Shown here in pieces: positions 36,044-44,801 of a DNA stretch of 64,000 nucleotides. Source of the DNA: Streptomyces atratus (GTDB lineage Bacteria; Actinomycetota; Actinomycetes; Streptomycetales; Streptomycetaceae); the NCBI RefSeq assembly GCF_014648655.1, contig NZ_BMRN01000004.1, forward strand, positions 124,001 to 188,000, in the 5' to 3' direction. Under the pieces are notes generated by a model. The model ran no database searches and was not told the origin of the DNA. It was given only the letters and a program-made list of their open reading frames with translations. The stretch's first letter is position 1. Every line of letters starts with the position of its first letter. The translations under genes and the position numbers were made by a program.

Positions 36044-36940
36044 ATGCAGCCGGGCAAGATGCATGCCGACGAACCGGACTTCACCGAATCCCTCGTACAC
36101 CGGCTGATCGCCTCGCAGTTCCCGCACTGGGCCGGACTGCCCGTCGAACCGGTCGTCCCCGTGGGCACGTCCAACGCCATGTACCGGCTCGGCGAGGACC
36201 TGGTGGTGCGACTGCCCCGTACGGCGGGGACGGCCGGTGAGGTGGCGATGGAGCAGCGCTGGCTGCCCCGGCTCGCCCCGTCGCTTCCCGCCGCGATCCC
36301 CGTTCCGCTGGGCAGGGGTGTGCCCGCGGAGGGCTACCCCTGGCACTGGTCGGTCTTCCGCTGGCTCGACGGCGCGAACCCGGTGGTCGGGGAGATCGCC
36401 GAACCCGGCCAGCTCGCAACCGACTTGGCGGACTTCGTCACCTCGCTGCACCGGATCGATCCCGCCGACGCACCGCCCTCCTTCCGCAGCGAGCCCCTGG
36501 CAGCCCGCGACGCCTCGACGCGCGCCGCACTCGCGGCGCTGCACGAGGCCGTGGACACCGGCGCGGCGCTCACCGTGTGGGAGGCGGCGCTCGGTGCCTC
36601 CGCCCCGACCGGTCCGGCCGTCTGGATCCACGCGGATCTGCAACCCGGCAACCTGCTGCTCGCGAACGGACGGCTCAGCGCCGTCATCGACTTCGGCTGC
36701 ATGGGACTGGGCGACGCCGCCGTCGACCTGATCGCGGCGTGGTACCTGCTGCCGGCGCACGCGCGCGGGGTCTTCCGTGCGGCCCTGAACACCGATGACT
36801 CGGCCTGGGCACGAGGGCGTGGCTGGGCACTGTCGACCGCGCTCGGCGAACTGCGCTACTACCGGGAGTCGAATCCGGCCATGGCGGCGATCGCCCGGCA
36901 CGTCATCCGCGAAGTCCTCGCCGACGACGGATCCACGTGA
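36044..36940 (+). CDS. Aminoglycoside phosphotransferase-fold protein
   Basis: Kinase-like enzyme of about 298 residues. The nucleotide-binding lobe has PVVPVGTSNAMYRLGEDLVV and RLPRTAGTAGEV. The catalytic loop is WIHADLQPGNLLLANGRL (about residue 205), with the metal-binding IDFGCMGLGDAAVDL. The frame is open from 35975, but the starts at 36044 (after CGAAGGG) or 36059 (MHADEPDF) match the usual N-terminus. Members are common in actinobacteria and are often not true resistance enzymes. It starts about 70 bases after the SARP-type gene and may be co-transcribed. Confidence 0.85.
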   Translation: MQPGKMHADEPDFTESLVHRLIASQFPHWAGLPVEPVVPVGTSNAMYRLGEDLVVRLPRTAGTAGEVAMEQRWLPRLAPSLPAAIPVPLGRGVPAEGYPWHWSVFRWLDGANPVVGEIAEPGQLATDLADFVTSLHRIDPADAPPSFRSEPLAARDASTRAALAALHEAVDTGAALTVWEAALGASAPTGPAVWIHADLQPGNLLLANGRLSAVIDFGCMGLGDAAVDLIAAWYLLPAHARGVFRAALNTDDSAWARGRGWALSTALGELRYYRESNPAMAAIARHVIREVLADDGST

Positions 36941-36985
36941 TGAGTGAGGCCCTTCGCGTCGGGCGCGTCGGCCGAGGTTGTCGCT

Positions 36986-37183
36986 CTACCGCTTGACGCT
37001 CTGCACGAAGGCCGCCCAGACCGGTGCGCGGAAGGGCAGGACCGGGCTGTTGGCCAGTTTGGTGTCGCGTACGGGGACGAAGCCGGGGACGTTGTCGGCG
37101 ACCTGGACGCATTCACCACCGTCGCCGTTGCTGTGGGACGACGTGCGCCAGGAAGCGGTGCTCAGGTCAGGTGTGGTGCTCAT
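36986..37183 (-). CDS. DUF397 protein
   Basis: A 65-residue protein with the DUF397 pattern: STASWRTSSHSNGDGGECVQ, then VRDTKLANSPVLPF and WAAFVQSVKR. In Streptomyces these small proteins occur with WhiJ/AbaA-like XRE regulators and act with them in developmental or antibiotic control. Its start overlaps the end of the XRE gene upstream by 17 bases, so the two are translationally coupled. Confidence 0.88.
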   Translation of the reverse strand: MSTTPDLSTASWRTSSHSNGDGGECVQVADNVPGFVPVRDTKLANSPVLPFRAPVWAAFVQSVKR

Positions 37184-38012
37184 CGGCCGCGAACTCCTTC
37201 GCCGCCGACGCGATCCGGTCCAGGGACGCCTCCGGCGACAGTGCGGCGGCCCTGGCCAGATCGTATGCGGATCGATACTGCTCCACCAGGAGCGGTTCTT
37301 CGATGAGTTGGCCGCTGTACGCGCTCTCCGTGTATACGACGGACGGAGCGTCGGTGAACTGCATCAGTGTCATGGACGAGTGCAAGAAGGGGTGTGCCCC
37401 GGCGGAGAACGGGAGCACCTGGGCGACGATACGAGGGCGGGAAGCGATCTGCTCGGCGAGATGATTGAGCTGCTCCGTCATGACGGCCGGTCCACCCACC
37501 GGCAGGAGCAGTGCGGCTTCGTGGATCACCACCCAAAGCACGGGTGCCGTGGGGGAGTCGAGAAGGCTTGTGCGCTCCATGCGCGTCCTGACATGTCCTT
37601 CGATGACTTCCGCGTCGGCGAACGGGTGGGCGGCCCGGGTCAGCGCACGCGCGTAGGACGGTGTCTGCAACAGTCCGAGGACCACCATCGACGTGTAGCT
37701 GTCGATGGACGAAGCTCGCAACTGGAGTTCCGCCGCATCCGCGAAGTACCCCGCCACCTTCGACTTCCGCGCCAGACGGCACAGCCGCTGAAGGTGCTTG
37801 CCGCTGCCCAGCAGTTCGTCGAAGATGCGGGACATGTCCTCCTGCGGACGACGCTCCGCCATCTCGAACAGCCCGATGTATGTACCCGAGCAGAACGCCT
37901 TGTCGCCCAGCTCGCTCTGGGACATCCCGGCGGCCTCACGCAAGCGGCGCAACTCGGAACCGTAGAAGGAACGGGCGTCGGCGTACGGGTCGAGATCCTT
38001 GGGCTGCGGCAT
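37167..38012 (-). CDS. XRE-family regulator with DUF5753 (WhiJ-like)
   Basis: A 281-residue protein. The N-terminal HTH reads ELRRLREAAGMSQSELGDKA followed by FCSGTYIGLFEMAERRP. The rest is the DUF5753 ligand/partner domain (ASSIDSYTSMVVLGLLQTPS, FTDAPSVVYTESAYSGQLIE). The open frame extends to 38189, but ATG 38012 (MPQPKDLDPYADARSFYGSE) is the family start and sits 7 bases after TACATT, suggesting a leaderless message. It is paired with the DUF397 gene, a regulatory module found in many copies in Streptomyces. Confidence 0.87.
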   Translation of the reverse strand: MPQPKDLDPYADARSFYGSELRRLREAAGMSQSELGDKAFCSGTYIGLFEMAERRPQEDMSRIFDELLGSGKHLQRLCRLARKSKVAGYFADAAELQLRASSIDSYTSMVVLGLLQTPSYARALTRAAHPFADAEVIEGHVRTRMERTSLLDSPTAPVLWVVIHEAALLLPVGGPAVMTEQLNHLAEQIASRPRIVAQVLPFSAGAHPFLHSSMTLMQFTDAPSVVYTESAYSGQLIEEPLLVEQYRSAYDLARAAALSPEASLDRIASAAKEFAADEHHT

Positions 38013-38019
38013 ACGCCGC

Positions 38020-38025
38020 AATGTA
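38020..38025 (-). promoter_or_regulatory. -10 box for the XRE gene
   Basis: Reverse-strand TACATT lies 7 bases before ATG 38012, with no ribosome site. The divergent region up to 38218 also has a short GGCACAG-type repetition near 38170-38205 but no gene. Confidence 0.4.
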
Positions 38026-38218
38026 GCGGCGCGCGGACGCATCGCTCCGGGAAACCCGGAATGCGCCACCCGTAGGTGTCCACCGCTGCCCCGACACCGA
38101 GGGTGAGCCGCACCCCGCCGCCGGCCCGGTGGAATGCGATCGTGGGACCGCGGGTTCACACAACGACAGCGGCAACGGCACAGGCACAAGGCATAGGCAC
38201 AGAAAGAGCGGAATCATC

Positions 38219-38863
38219 ATGGGCGAGCTGATCCTGATCCGGCACGGCGAGACGGAGTGGTCACGGTCCGGGCAGCACACGAGCTACACCGATCTGCCCC
38301 TGACCGTCTTCGGGGAACGGCAGGCCCGTGCGCTGGCGCCCCTGCTCGCCGACCGGCGCATCGCACTCACCCTCGTCAGTCCCGCCGTACGCGCCCGGCG
38401 CACCGCCGAGCTCGCCGGACTCGCCGCCCCCCGCATTACGCCCGAGCTGCGCGAATGGGACTACGGCGGCTACGAAGGGGTGACCACCGAGGAGATCCAC
38501 CGCACCCGTCCCGAGTGGAACCTCTGGACCGACGGAGTCGCCCCCGGCCCCGAGGCGCACCCCGGCGAAGCCCCCGCCGAGGTCGGTGCCCGCGCCGACC
38601 GGGTGCTGGCCGAAGTCGCGGAGGCGGCGAGCCGTGACACGGACGAGGACGTCGCGCTCGTCGCGCACTCCCACTTCCTGCGCGTGCTCACCGCCCGCTA
38701 CCTCGGCCTGACCCCGGCCGAGGGCACACTGTTCCAGCTCGCCACGGGAGCCGTCTCCCGGCTCGGCACCGAGCACGGGAAGCCGGTCATCACGGCATGG
38801 AATATGACATTTCCGGAGAGCCTGTTTCCCCGGGCCGTACCGGAGACACCGGAACGCGACTGA
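38219..38863 (+). CDS. Histidine phosphatase family protein
   Basis: A 214-residue phosphoglycerate-mutase-like phosphatase. The catalytic motif LILIRHGETEWS is at residue 4, where the RHGE histidine is phosphorylated. SPAVRARRTAEL and the second histidine in DVALVAHSHFLRVLTARYLG complete the active site. The frame is open from 38129, but ATG 38219 gives the usual N-terminus. The substrate is likely a small phosphate ester and is not predictable from sequence. A strong terminator separates it from the convergent mannosidase gene. Confidence 0.9.
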   Translation: MGELILIRHGETEWSRSGQHTSYTDLPLTVFGERQARALAPLLADRRIALTLVSPAVRARRTAELAGLAAPRITPELREWDYGGYEGVTTEEIHRTRPEWNLWTDGVAPGPEAHPGEAPAEVGARADRVLAEVAEAASRDTDEDVALVAHSHFLRVLTARYLGLTPAEGTLFQLATGAVSRLGTEHGKPVITAWNMTFPESLFPRAVPETPERD

Positions 38864-38891
38864 GCGGGAGCCGCGCCGCCCCGTGGGCGGA

Positions 38892-38931
38892 CCGACGGCC
38901 GGTACCCCGGGGCGGGGGTACCGGCCGTCGG
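38892..38931. terminator. Bidirectional terminator between phosphatase and GH92 genes
   Basis: A 17-base perfect stem, CCGACGGCCGGTACCCC (38892-38908) with its complement (38915-38931), and a 6-base loop, between two convergent stops. Confidence 0.85.
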
Positions 38932-38954
38932 CCGTGACGAAGGGAAACGTCGGG

Positions 38955-41900
38955 TCAGGAGAGCAACTCCAGCTCCGCGAGCGTGCCTTCACCGGCGAAC
39001 ACGAGGCGGTAGTGGGCGTACGAGCCCGGATCGGTCACCGAGAACACCCGCGTCTGCCTGTCCCAGGCGAAGGGCTCGGCCGAGCGCTTGTCGAGGTCCT
39101 TCCACGTCGTGCCGTCCGACGAGCCCTGGAGGACCCAGCCGGCCGGGGCCCCGGCCGCCTTGTCCGATGTCAGCGTGTAGCGGACCACTTCCGTGGCCGA
39201 GGGGACCGGCAGGTCCACCGTGGCGACCTTCGCCGAGGTGGCCGATGTGTTGTCGAACAGGGCACCCTCGCCCTTCAGTACGTCCGCCTTCGGCGACGCC
39301 ACCTTGTCGTCCGTGGTGATCGAGGTCGGCGCCGCGTCCTTGCCGGTGCCCCACGACGACGGCTCGGAACCCATGTCGAAGTCCAGCACACCGCCCTTGG
39401 CCAGCAGGTCGTGCGGCAGTGAAGTCGAGTTCCACTTCTTGCCGTTGACCTTCAGACCCTGCACATAGATGTTCTTCGCGCTGTTCTTCGGAGCCCTGAC
39501 GACCAGGTCGTGGCCGTTCTCCAGATGGACCGTGGTCTTCGTGAAGAGCGGGGAGCCGATCGCGTACTCGCCACTGCCCATGACGAGCGGGTAGAAGCCG
39601 AGCGAGGAGAAGAGGTACCAGGCCGACTGCTCGCCGTTGTCCTCGTCGCCGTGGTAACCCTGGCCGATCTCGCTGCCCGTGTAGAGGCGGCTCAGGACCT
39701 CGCGGACCTTCTCCTGCGTCTTCCAGGGCTGCGCAGCCGCGTCGTACATATAGGTGACATGGTGCGCGACCTGGTTGCTGTGGCCGTACATGCCCATTCG
39801 TACGTCACGCGCCTCCGTCATCTCGTGGATGACACCGCCGTACGAGCCGACGAACTCCGGGCCCGCCGTCTCGGGAGTGGAGAAGTACGTGTCGAGCTTC
39901 TTGGCCAGGCCGTCGCGGCCGCCGTACAGGTTCGCCAGGCCCCGGCTGTCCTGCGGGGCCGTGAAGGCGTAGCCCCAGCCGTTCGTCTCCGTGTAGTCGT
40001 AGCCCCAGACCCGCGGGTCGTACTTCTCCGAGGGGAGCCGCCAGTCGCCCTTGGCGTCCTTGCCCTGGAAGAAGCCGGCCTTGTCGTCGAAGAGCTGGAC
40101 GTAGTTGCGGGCGCGGTTCAGGAAGTACTCGGACTCCTCCTTGTACCGCTCCTTCTTCGTCTTCTTGTAGAGCGCCCGGCCCATCTGCGCGATGCCGTAG
40201 TCGTTGAGGTAGCCCTCCAGCGACCAGGACAGGCCCTCGTGCGTGGAGGTGTTCGCGTAGCCGACGAACGGGGACGTCTGCATGCCCTTGCGGCCGACGC
40301 CCGAGGACGGCGGGACCACGGTGGCGTTCTTCAGGGCCGCGTCGTAGGCCGCCTCGGCGTCGAACTTCACGCCCTTGACGTAGGCGTCCGCGAACGCGAC
40401 ATCCGAAGAGGTGCCGGTCATCAGGTCGGAGTAGCCGGGGGACGACCAGCGGGAGATCCAGCCGCCGTCCTTGTACTGCTGGACGAAGCCGTCCACCATC
40501 TCGCCGGCCCTGTCCGGCGTGAGGAGGGAGTACGCGGGCCACGTCGTCCGGTAGGTGTCCCAGAAGCCGTTGTTGACGTACACCTTGCCGTCGACAATCT
40601 TCGCCCCGGTGTGCGTCGGGGTGTCGGAGCCGACCTGCGGGGAGAAGGGGCTTGCGTACTTGTCCTTGCCGTCGACCCTCTCGAAGCCCGAGTTCGGGTA
40701 CAGATACAGCCGGTACAGGCTGGAGTACAGCGTGGTCAGCTGGTCGGCCGTGGCGCCCTCGACCTCCACCTTGCCCAGGATGTCGTCCCAGGCCTGCTGC
40801 GCCCGGTCCTCCACCCGGCCGAAGGAACGGGAGGCGGGGATCTCGGCGGCGAGGTTCTGCTTCGCCTGGTCGATGCTGATCAGCGAGGTCGCCAGTCGCA
40901 GGCCGACCGTGCGGTCCTTGCCCGCGTCGAAGCGGAGGTAGCCCGTGACATCGTCGCCACCGCCGCCGGACAGCTTGCCGCTCGCGGTGACCGGCGCGTC
41001 GAAGACGCCGTGGACGAAGAGGCGGGTGGCGCCGGTCGAGCCGCCGCTCTTCACATCGGAGAAGCCGGTGAAGGAGCTGTTCTTCGGGTCGAGGGTGAGC
41101 CCGCCGTCGTTGGAGACGTTGTCGAAGACGATGCTCGCGTCGTCACCGGGATAGGTGAACCGCATCCGGGCGGCGTGGTCGGACGGTGTCATTTCGGCCT
41201 TGAGGCCGTTGTCGAATGTCACACCGTAGTAGTGCGGCTTCGCCGTCTCGTTCTCGTGGTGGAACGGCAGGGCCCGCGCCTTGCGGGAGGCGTCCGGGGT
41301 GCCGGAGACCGCCGACGGCATCAGCTGGAAGGTCTGTCGGTCGCCCATCCACGGGCTCGGTTCATGGCTGGCGCTGAACGCCTGGAGGGTGGGCAGGTTG
41401 TCGTCGTTGTTCCCGCGCGCGTAGTCGTACAGCCAGCTGGTCGACCCGGCGTTGGTGACCGGCGTCCAGAAGTTGAAGCCGTTCGGGACCGCGGTGGCGG
41501 GGAAGTTGTTGCCGCGCGAGAAACCACCGCTGGAGTTGGTGCCGCGGACCGTCGACGCGTAGTCGGAGAGGTGCGGGCGGCGCTTCTCGGGTGCCTTCGG
41601 GGCGATCTTGATGTCGTCGATCCAGCCCTGGAACTTCGCCGGGCCCTTGGGGGAGTCGTACGCCACCAGAATCCGGTCGACGGTCTTGCCCGCCGCGACC
41701 GTGCCGATCGTCGAGTCGACCTTGTTCCACTGGTTGACGTACAGCCGCTTGGCATCGGCCTGGCCCTGCGGTGTCAGCAGGCCGCCGTTGCTGTCGGTGG
41801 CCCGCAGATCGCTCAGATACGTACCGTCCGTGAACGCCAGGTCCACCGAGACATGCGTCGCCGGGTAGGAGAGGTCCGTCTCGCCCATCTGGGGGTAGAC

Positions 41901-42800
41901 CAGATAGGAGAGTGAGGTGTCACGGGTGACAGCCGTGTTCACATCGAAGATCTTGTTGTACGAGTAGGCCCGGCCGTCCGCCTTGTGCGTACCGGCGTAC
42001 CGCAGGGCCTTCTTGCCCGTGAAGCCGGCGCCCGCCTTGGCGGTGGGGGAGCCGGACGGGCCGCGGTCGATCTGGCTGCGCATCGAGTCGGGCGCCGGGA
42101 CCGAGGTGTCGCCGTCGGAGAACTGGACGTCGGCGAGCTGGGTCGCGTCAGAGGCGCCGTTGTTCTTCGTGATCTGCAGACGGTAGTGCTGGTATGCCGT
42201 GTCAGATGTGAAATCGTACGACTTCGTCTGGAACCGCTCGGTGAACGTCTGGCCGGTCCGGGAGTCGAGGTCCTTCCAGTCCTTGCCGTCGGCGGATCCC
42301 TGGAGGGTCCAGTCCTTCGGATCGCGCTCGGCGTGATCATTGGCCGACGTCAGCGCGTATGTCACGACCTTCACGGGTTCGGTGAGATCGAACTCGACCC
42401 AGGCGGTGGGCTCGAAGGACAGCCACTTGGTGCCGGACTCCCCGTCGATCAGGTTCTCCTTCACCTCCCCGCCGCCGGTGTTCTCGTCGCTGGCGCGGAC
42501 ATCTGCCACCTTGTCCGTGACATTGCCCGGTATTCCTGCGGAGAAGCCGCCATCGACGCCCGATGACCGCTTCTTTCCGTCAGGACCTTCTTCGATGGTG
42601 TTGCGCCAGTCCGGCTGCTTTTCGTCCGTTTCGAAGGACGAACTGAATGTCCGTTCCCCCAAGGGGATTTGGCCCTTTTCGCCTGTCCCTGCCGACTGAG
42701 CGGCGGCCGCGGTGGGGGCTGTCACGACCAGAACCAGTGAAGCCGCGATCAGTGCGGCCGTACGGCTTTGTCTCTTGCGAGAACCATGTCGGGGCTGCAT
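38955..42800 (-). CDS. Secreted GH92 alpha-mannosidase with two discoidin-type domains
   Basis: A 1281-residue exported enzyme. The signal peptide covers about 1-34 (ALIAASLVLVVTAPTAAAAQ). An F5/8-type carbohydrate-binding domain lies at about 75-225 (DGESGTKWLSFEPTAWVEFD) and a second at the C-terminus (about 1130-1281, VVRYTLTSDKAAGAPAGWVL). The glycoside hydrolase 92 core spans about 405-1120, with NGFNFWTPVTNAGSTSWLYD, GYLNDYGIAQMGRALYKKTK and YHGDEDNGEQSAWYLFSSLG. GH92 enzymes are calcium-dependent exo-alpha-mannosidases acting on N-glycans or fungal mannans. GGGAGG lies 10 bases before the ATG. A GACAACGTTGTC palindrome upstream suggests control by a LacI- or ROK-type repressor. Confidence 0.9.
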   Translation of the reverse strand: MQPRHGSRKRQSRTAALIAASLVLVVTAPTAAAAQSAGTGEKGQIPLGERTFSSSFETDEKQPDWRNTIEEGPDGKKRSSGVDGGFSAGIPGNVTDKVADVRASDENTGGGEVKENLIDGESGTKWLSFEPTAWVEFDLTEPVKVVTYALTSANDHAERDPKDWTLQGSADGKDWKDLDSRTGQTFTERFQTKSYDFTSDTAYQHYRLQITKNNGASDATQLADVQFSDGDTSVPAPDSMRSQIDRGPSGSPTAKAGAGFTGKKALRYAGTHKADGRAYSYNKIFDVNTAVTRDTSLSYLVYPQMGETDLSYPATHVSVDLAFTDGTYLSDLRATDSNGGLLTPQGQADAKRLYVNQWNKVDSTIGTVAAGKTVDRILVAYDSPKGPAKFQGWIDDIKIAPKAPEKRRPHLSDYASTVRGTNSSGGFSRGNNFPATAVPNGFNFWTPVTNAGSTSWLYDYARGNNDDNLPTLQAFSASHEPSPWMGDRQTFQLMPSAVSGTPDASRKARALPFHHENETAKPHYYGVTFDNGLKAEMTPSDHAARMRFTYPGDDASIVFDNVSNDGGLTLDPKNSSFTGFSDVKSGGSTGATRLFVHGVFDAPVTASGKLSGGGGDDVTGYLRFDAGKDRTVGLRLATSLISIDQAKQNLAAEIPASRSFGRVEDRAQQAWDDILGKVEVEGATADQLTTLYSSLYRLYLYPNSGFERVDGKDKYASPFSPQVGSDTPTHTGAKIVDGKVYVNNGFWDTYRTTWPAYSLLTPDRAGEMVDGFVQQYKDGGWISRWSSPGYSDLMTGTSSDVAFADAYVKGVKFDAEAAYDAALKNATVVPPSSGVGRKGMQTSPFVGYANTSTHEGLSWSLEGYLNDYGIAQMGRALYKKTKKERYKEESEYFLNRARNYVQLFDDKAGFFQGKDAKGDWRLPSEKYDPRVWGYDYTETNGWGYAFTAPQDSRGLANLYGGRDGLAKKLDTYFSTPETAGPEFVGSYGGVIHEMTEARDVRMGMYGHSNQVAHHVTYMYDAAAQPWKTQEKVREVLSRLYTGSEIGQGYHGDEDNGEQSAWYLFSSLGFYPLVMGSGEYAIGSPLFTKTTVHLENGHDLVVRAPKNSAKNIYVQGLKVNGKKWNSTSLPHDLLAKGGVLDFDMGSEPSSWGTGKDAAPTSITTDDKVASPKADVLKGEGALFDNTSATSAKVATVDLPVPSATEVVRYTLTSDKAAGAPAGWVLQGSSDGTTWKDLDKRSAEPFAWDRQTRVFSVTDPGSYAHYRLVFAGEGTLAELELLS

Positions 42801-42833
42801 GCCGAGCCATTCCTCCCGAGGAAGTGCGCTTTG

Positions 42834-42845
42834 GACAACGTTGTC
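42834..42845. promoter_or_regulatory. GACAACGTTGTC palindrome before the GH92 gene
   Basis: A 12-base perfect palindrome 34 bases before the mannosidase start, with the central CG and symmetric arms typical of LacI-family operators. The CAACGTTG core recurs at 48216-48233 upstream of xylF. Confidence 0.55.
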
Positions 42846-43302
42846 ATGGAGATACGCAAGGTCCAGTAGGGAGCCAAGTGCCGGGATGTGTCAAGGGTGT
42901 TGGGCATGAATCGCCAGCGGAATCGACCGTAATGCGGAAATCGTTACACCCGGACCGGGGCGCAAGGGGTCCAGGTATCCGCGAGGTCTCAACTCGGGAA
43001 AGACTGCTGCTCAACCTTGCATTCGATCTTGCTCAGGCGGCCGTGAGTGGACTATACCTGTCGGCGTCCGCACAGCTTTTTCCGGCGCCGCGGACAAGGG
43101 GGACACGGGGGAACGGCCAAGGAGTGCACAACAAGTGCATCCGATGCCCGATCTTCCGAAGCCCCCCACTGCACATGGCTAGCCTGAGATCAGCACTACC
43201 CAAGCGCAACTGACCGCGGTGGCGGGGCCCTTCGCCTGAGGCGAGTTTCGACGGGCGACCGGTACACACCGCCTGAGTCCTGGAGAAGGCGAGGACTTGA
43301 GC
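42846..43302. other. Divergent control region of GH92 and ngcE
   Basis: About 460 bases without a supported gene. Apart from the DasR-type site it contains moderately AT-rich stretches near 42940 and 43000-43060, consistent with promoters. The ngcE ribosome site GAGG (43291-43294) lies 8 bases before its ATG. Confidence 0.5.
43046..43061 (+). promoter_or_regulatory. DasR-responsive element before ngcE
   Basis: AGTGGACTATACCTGT matches the DasR consensus (A[G/C]TGGTCTAGACCA[G/C]T) at 13 of 16 positions, including TGG, CTA and ACC. DasR, the GlcNAc-metabolite-sensing GntR regulator of Streptomyces, is known to control chitin/GlcNAc uptake genes, so this fits the NgcEFG function. The ATATACC-like centre may also contribute to a -10 box. 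Confidence 0.65.
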
Positions 43303-44751
43303 ATGGGATCCACCTCCGCCCACAAGAATGAGGGCCTTGGCCGTCGCGATGTGATCAAGCGATCGGCCGCACTCGGCCTGATCAGCGTTCCGACGATGGG
43401 CTTCCTGTCGGCGTGCGCCAGCGGCGACAGCAGCAGCGACAAGAAGGTCGAGAAGGGCAAGGTCACCAAGGCCAACCCGCTCGGCGTCAACGAGACGGCC
43501 CCGCTCGAGGTGGTCATCTTCGACGGCGGCTTCGGTCAGCAGTACGCGATCGACGCGGAGAAGAAGTACAACGCGGCGTTCCCGAAGGCCCCGAAGGTCA
43601 AGCACGTCGCGACCCAGAAGATCCAGTCGCAGCTCCAGCCGCGCTTCAACGGCGGCACCCCGCCGGACCTGATCGACAACTCCGGTGCCGAGCAGATGGA
43701 CATGGGTGTCCTGGTCGGCAAGAAGCAGCTGCTCGACCTGACGCCGCTGATGGACGCCCCGTCCATCGACGACCCGTCCAAGAAGGTCCGCGACACGCTG
43801 CGCCCGGGTGTCCTGGAGATGGGTCAGTTCGACGGCGACCCGGTCTGGATCATGTACTACGCGTACACCGTGTACGGCGTCTGGTACTCGCAGACCGCGC
43901 TGGAGAAGCTCGACGCGGAGTACCCGGAGGACTGGGACGCCATGCTCGCCCTCTGCGCGAAGGCGAAGAAGCAGGGCATCGCGGGCTGGACGTACGCCGG
44001 TAAGTACCCGTACTACCTGCCGTTCTCGCTCTACCCGTTCATCGGCAAGATCGGTGGCCGGGAGGTTCTCGACAAGATCGACAACCTGGAGCCGAACGCC
44101 TGGAAGGACCCCGCGGTCAAGGCGGCGTTCGAGGCGTACTACGAGCTGTACAAGAAGGGGTACATCCTCAAGGGCACCCCCGGTCTGACCCACATCCAGT
44201 CGCAGACCGAGTGGACCAAGGGCAAGGCGCTCTTCCTCCCGAACGGTTCGTGGGTGGAGAACGAGGCCGCGCCGACCACGCCCAAGGACTTCAAGATGAT
44301 GGTCGCGGCGCCGTCCAGCCTGGACTCGTCCGACAAGATGCCGTTCGGCACCATTTGGGCCTCCGGCGGCGAGCCCTTCGTCGTCCCGGCCAACGCGAAG
44401 AACCCCCAGGGCGGCATGGAGCAGCTGCGCATCATGCTCTCCGAGGAGTCCTCGAAGAACTTCACCAAGCAGGTCAAGTCGCTCAGCGCGTTCAACGGCG
44501 GCACCGACGGCCTGACCCTGTCGACCGCCATGCAGTCCGGTGTCGACGCGCTGAAGAAGGCCGGCGACAACGTGGTGAACCCGCGTCTGCAGGACTGGTA
44601 CGTGAAGCTCCAGAAGGAGCAGATCGGCGTCGCCGGTATCGGCGAGATGATGGCCGGCCGCGCGACCCCGGCGGAAGCCATCAAGAAGATCCAGGCCTTC
44701 GCCGACGCGGCGGCCAAGGACCAGTCCATCAAGCACTACAAGCACCAGTGA
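43303..44751 (+). CDS. ngcE: GlcNAc/chitobiose ABC transporter substrate-binding lipoprotein NgcE
   Basis: Solute-binding protein of 482 residues that captures N-acetylglucosamine and chitobiose outside the membrane in characterised Streptomyces systems. The start is ATG 43303 (an in-frame TTG lies two codons earlier), 8 bases after GAGG. The signal combines a twin-arginine motif (LGRRDVIKRS) with a lipobox (GFLSAC), so it is likely a Tat-exported lipoprotein. Binding-protein features include PPDLIDNSGAEQMDMG, WIMYYAYTVYGVWYSQTALE and WTKGKALFLPNGSWVENEAA. It is followed by two permease genes and no ATPase, as in CUT1 systems served by the shared ATPase MsiK. Confidence 0.88.
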   Translation: MGSTSAHKNEGLGRRDVIKRSAALGLISVPTMGFLSACASGDSSSDKKVEKGKVTKANPLGVNETAPLEVVIFDGGFGQQYAIDAEKKYNAAFPKAPKVKHVATQKIQSQLQPRFNGGTPPDLIDNSGAEQMDMGVLVGKKQLLDLTPLMDAPSIDDPSKKVRDTLRPGVLEMGQFDGDPVWIMYYAYTVYGVWYSQTALEKLDAEYPEDWDAMLALCAKAKKQGIAGWTYAGKYPYYLPFSLYPFIGKIGGREVLDKIDNLEPNAWKDPAVKAAFEAYYELYKKGYILKGTPGLTHIQSQTEWTKGKALFLPNGSWVENEAAPTTPKDFKMMVAAPSSLDSSDKMPFGTIWASGGEPFVVPANAKNPQGGMEQLRIMLSEESSKNFTKQVKSLSAFNGGTDGLTLSTAMQSGVDALKKAGDNVVNPRLQDWYVKLQKEQIGVAGIGEMMAGRATPAEAIKKIQAFADAAAKDQSIKHYKHQ

Positions 44752-44801
44752 GCAACCGTCACCAGCGGCGGCACCCGCGGAAAGATCGGGGTCGGTAAAC
44801 G

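Noticed and set aside
34355..36901. 848-codon reverse frame opposite the SARP-type regulator
   Set aside because: Crosses two real forward genes and has no domain or ribosome site.
39510..41915. 801-codon forward frame opposite GH92
   Set aside because: It runs against the mannosidase catalytic core; valine/arginine-rich composition is typical of an antisense frame in high-GC DNA.
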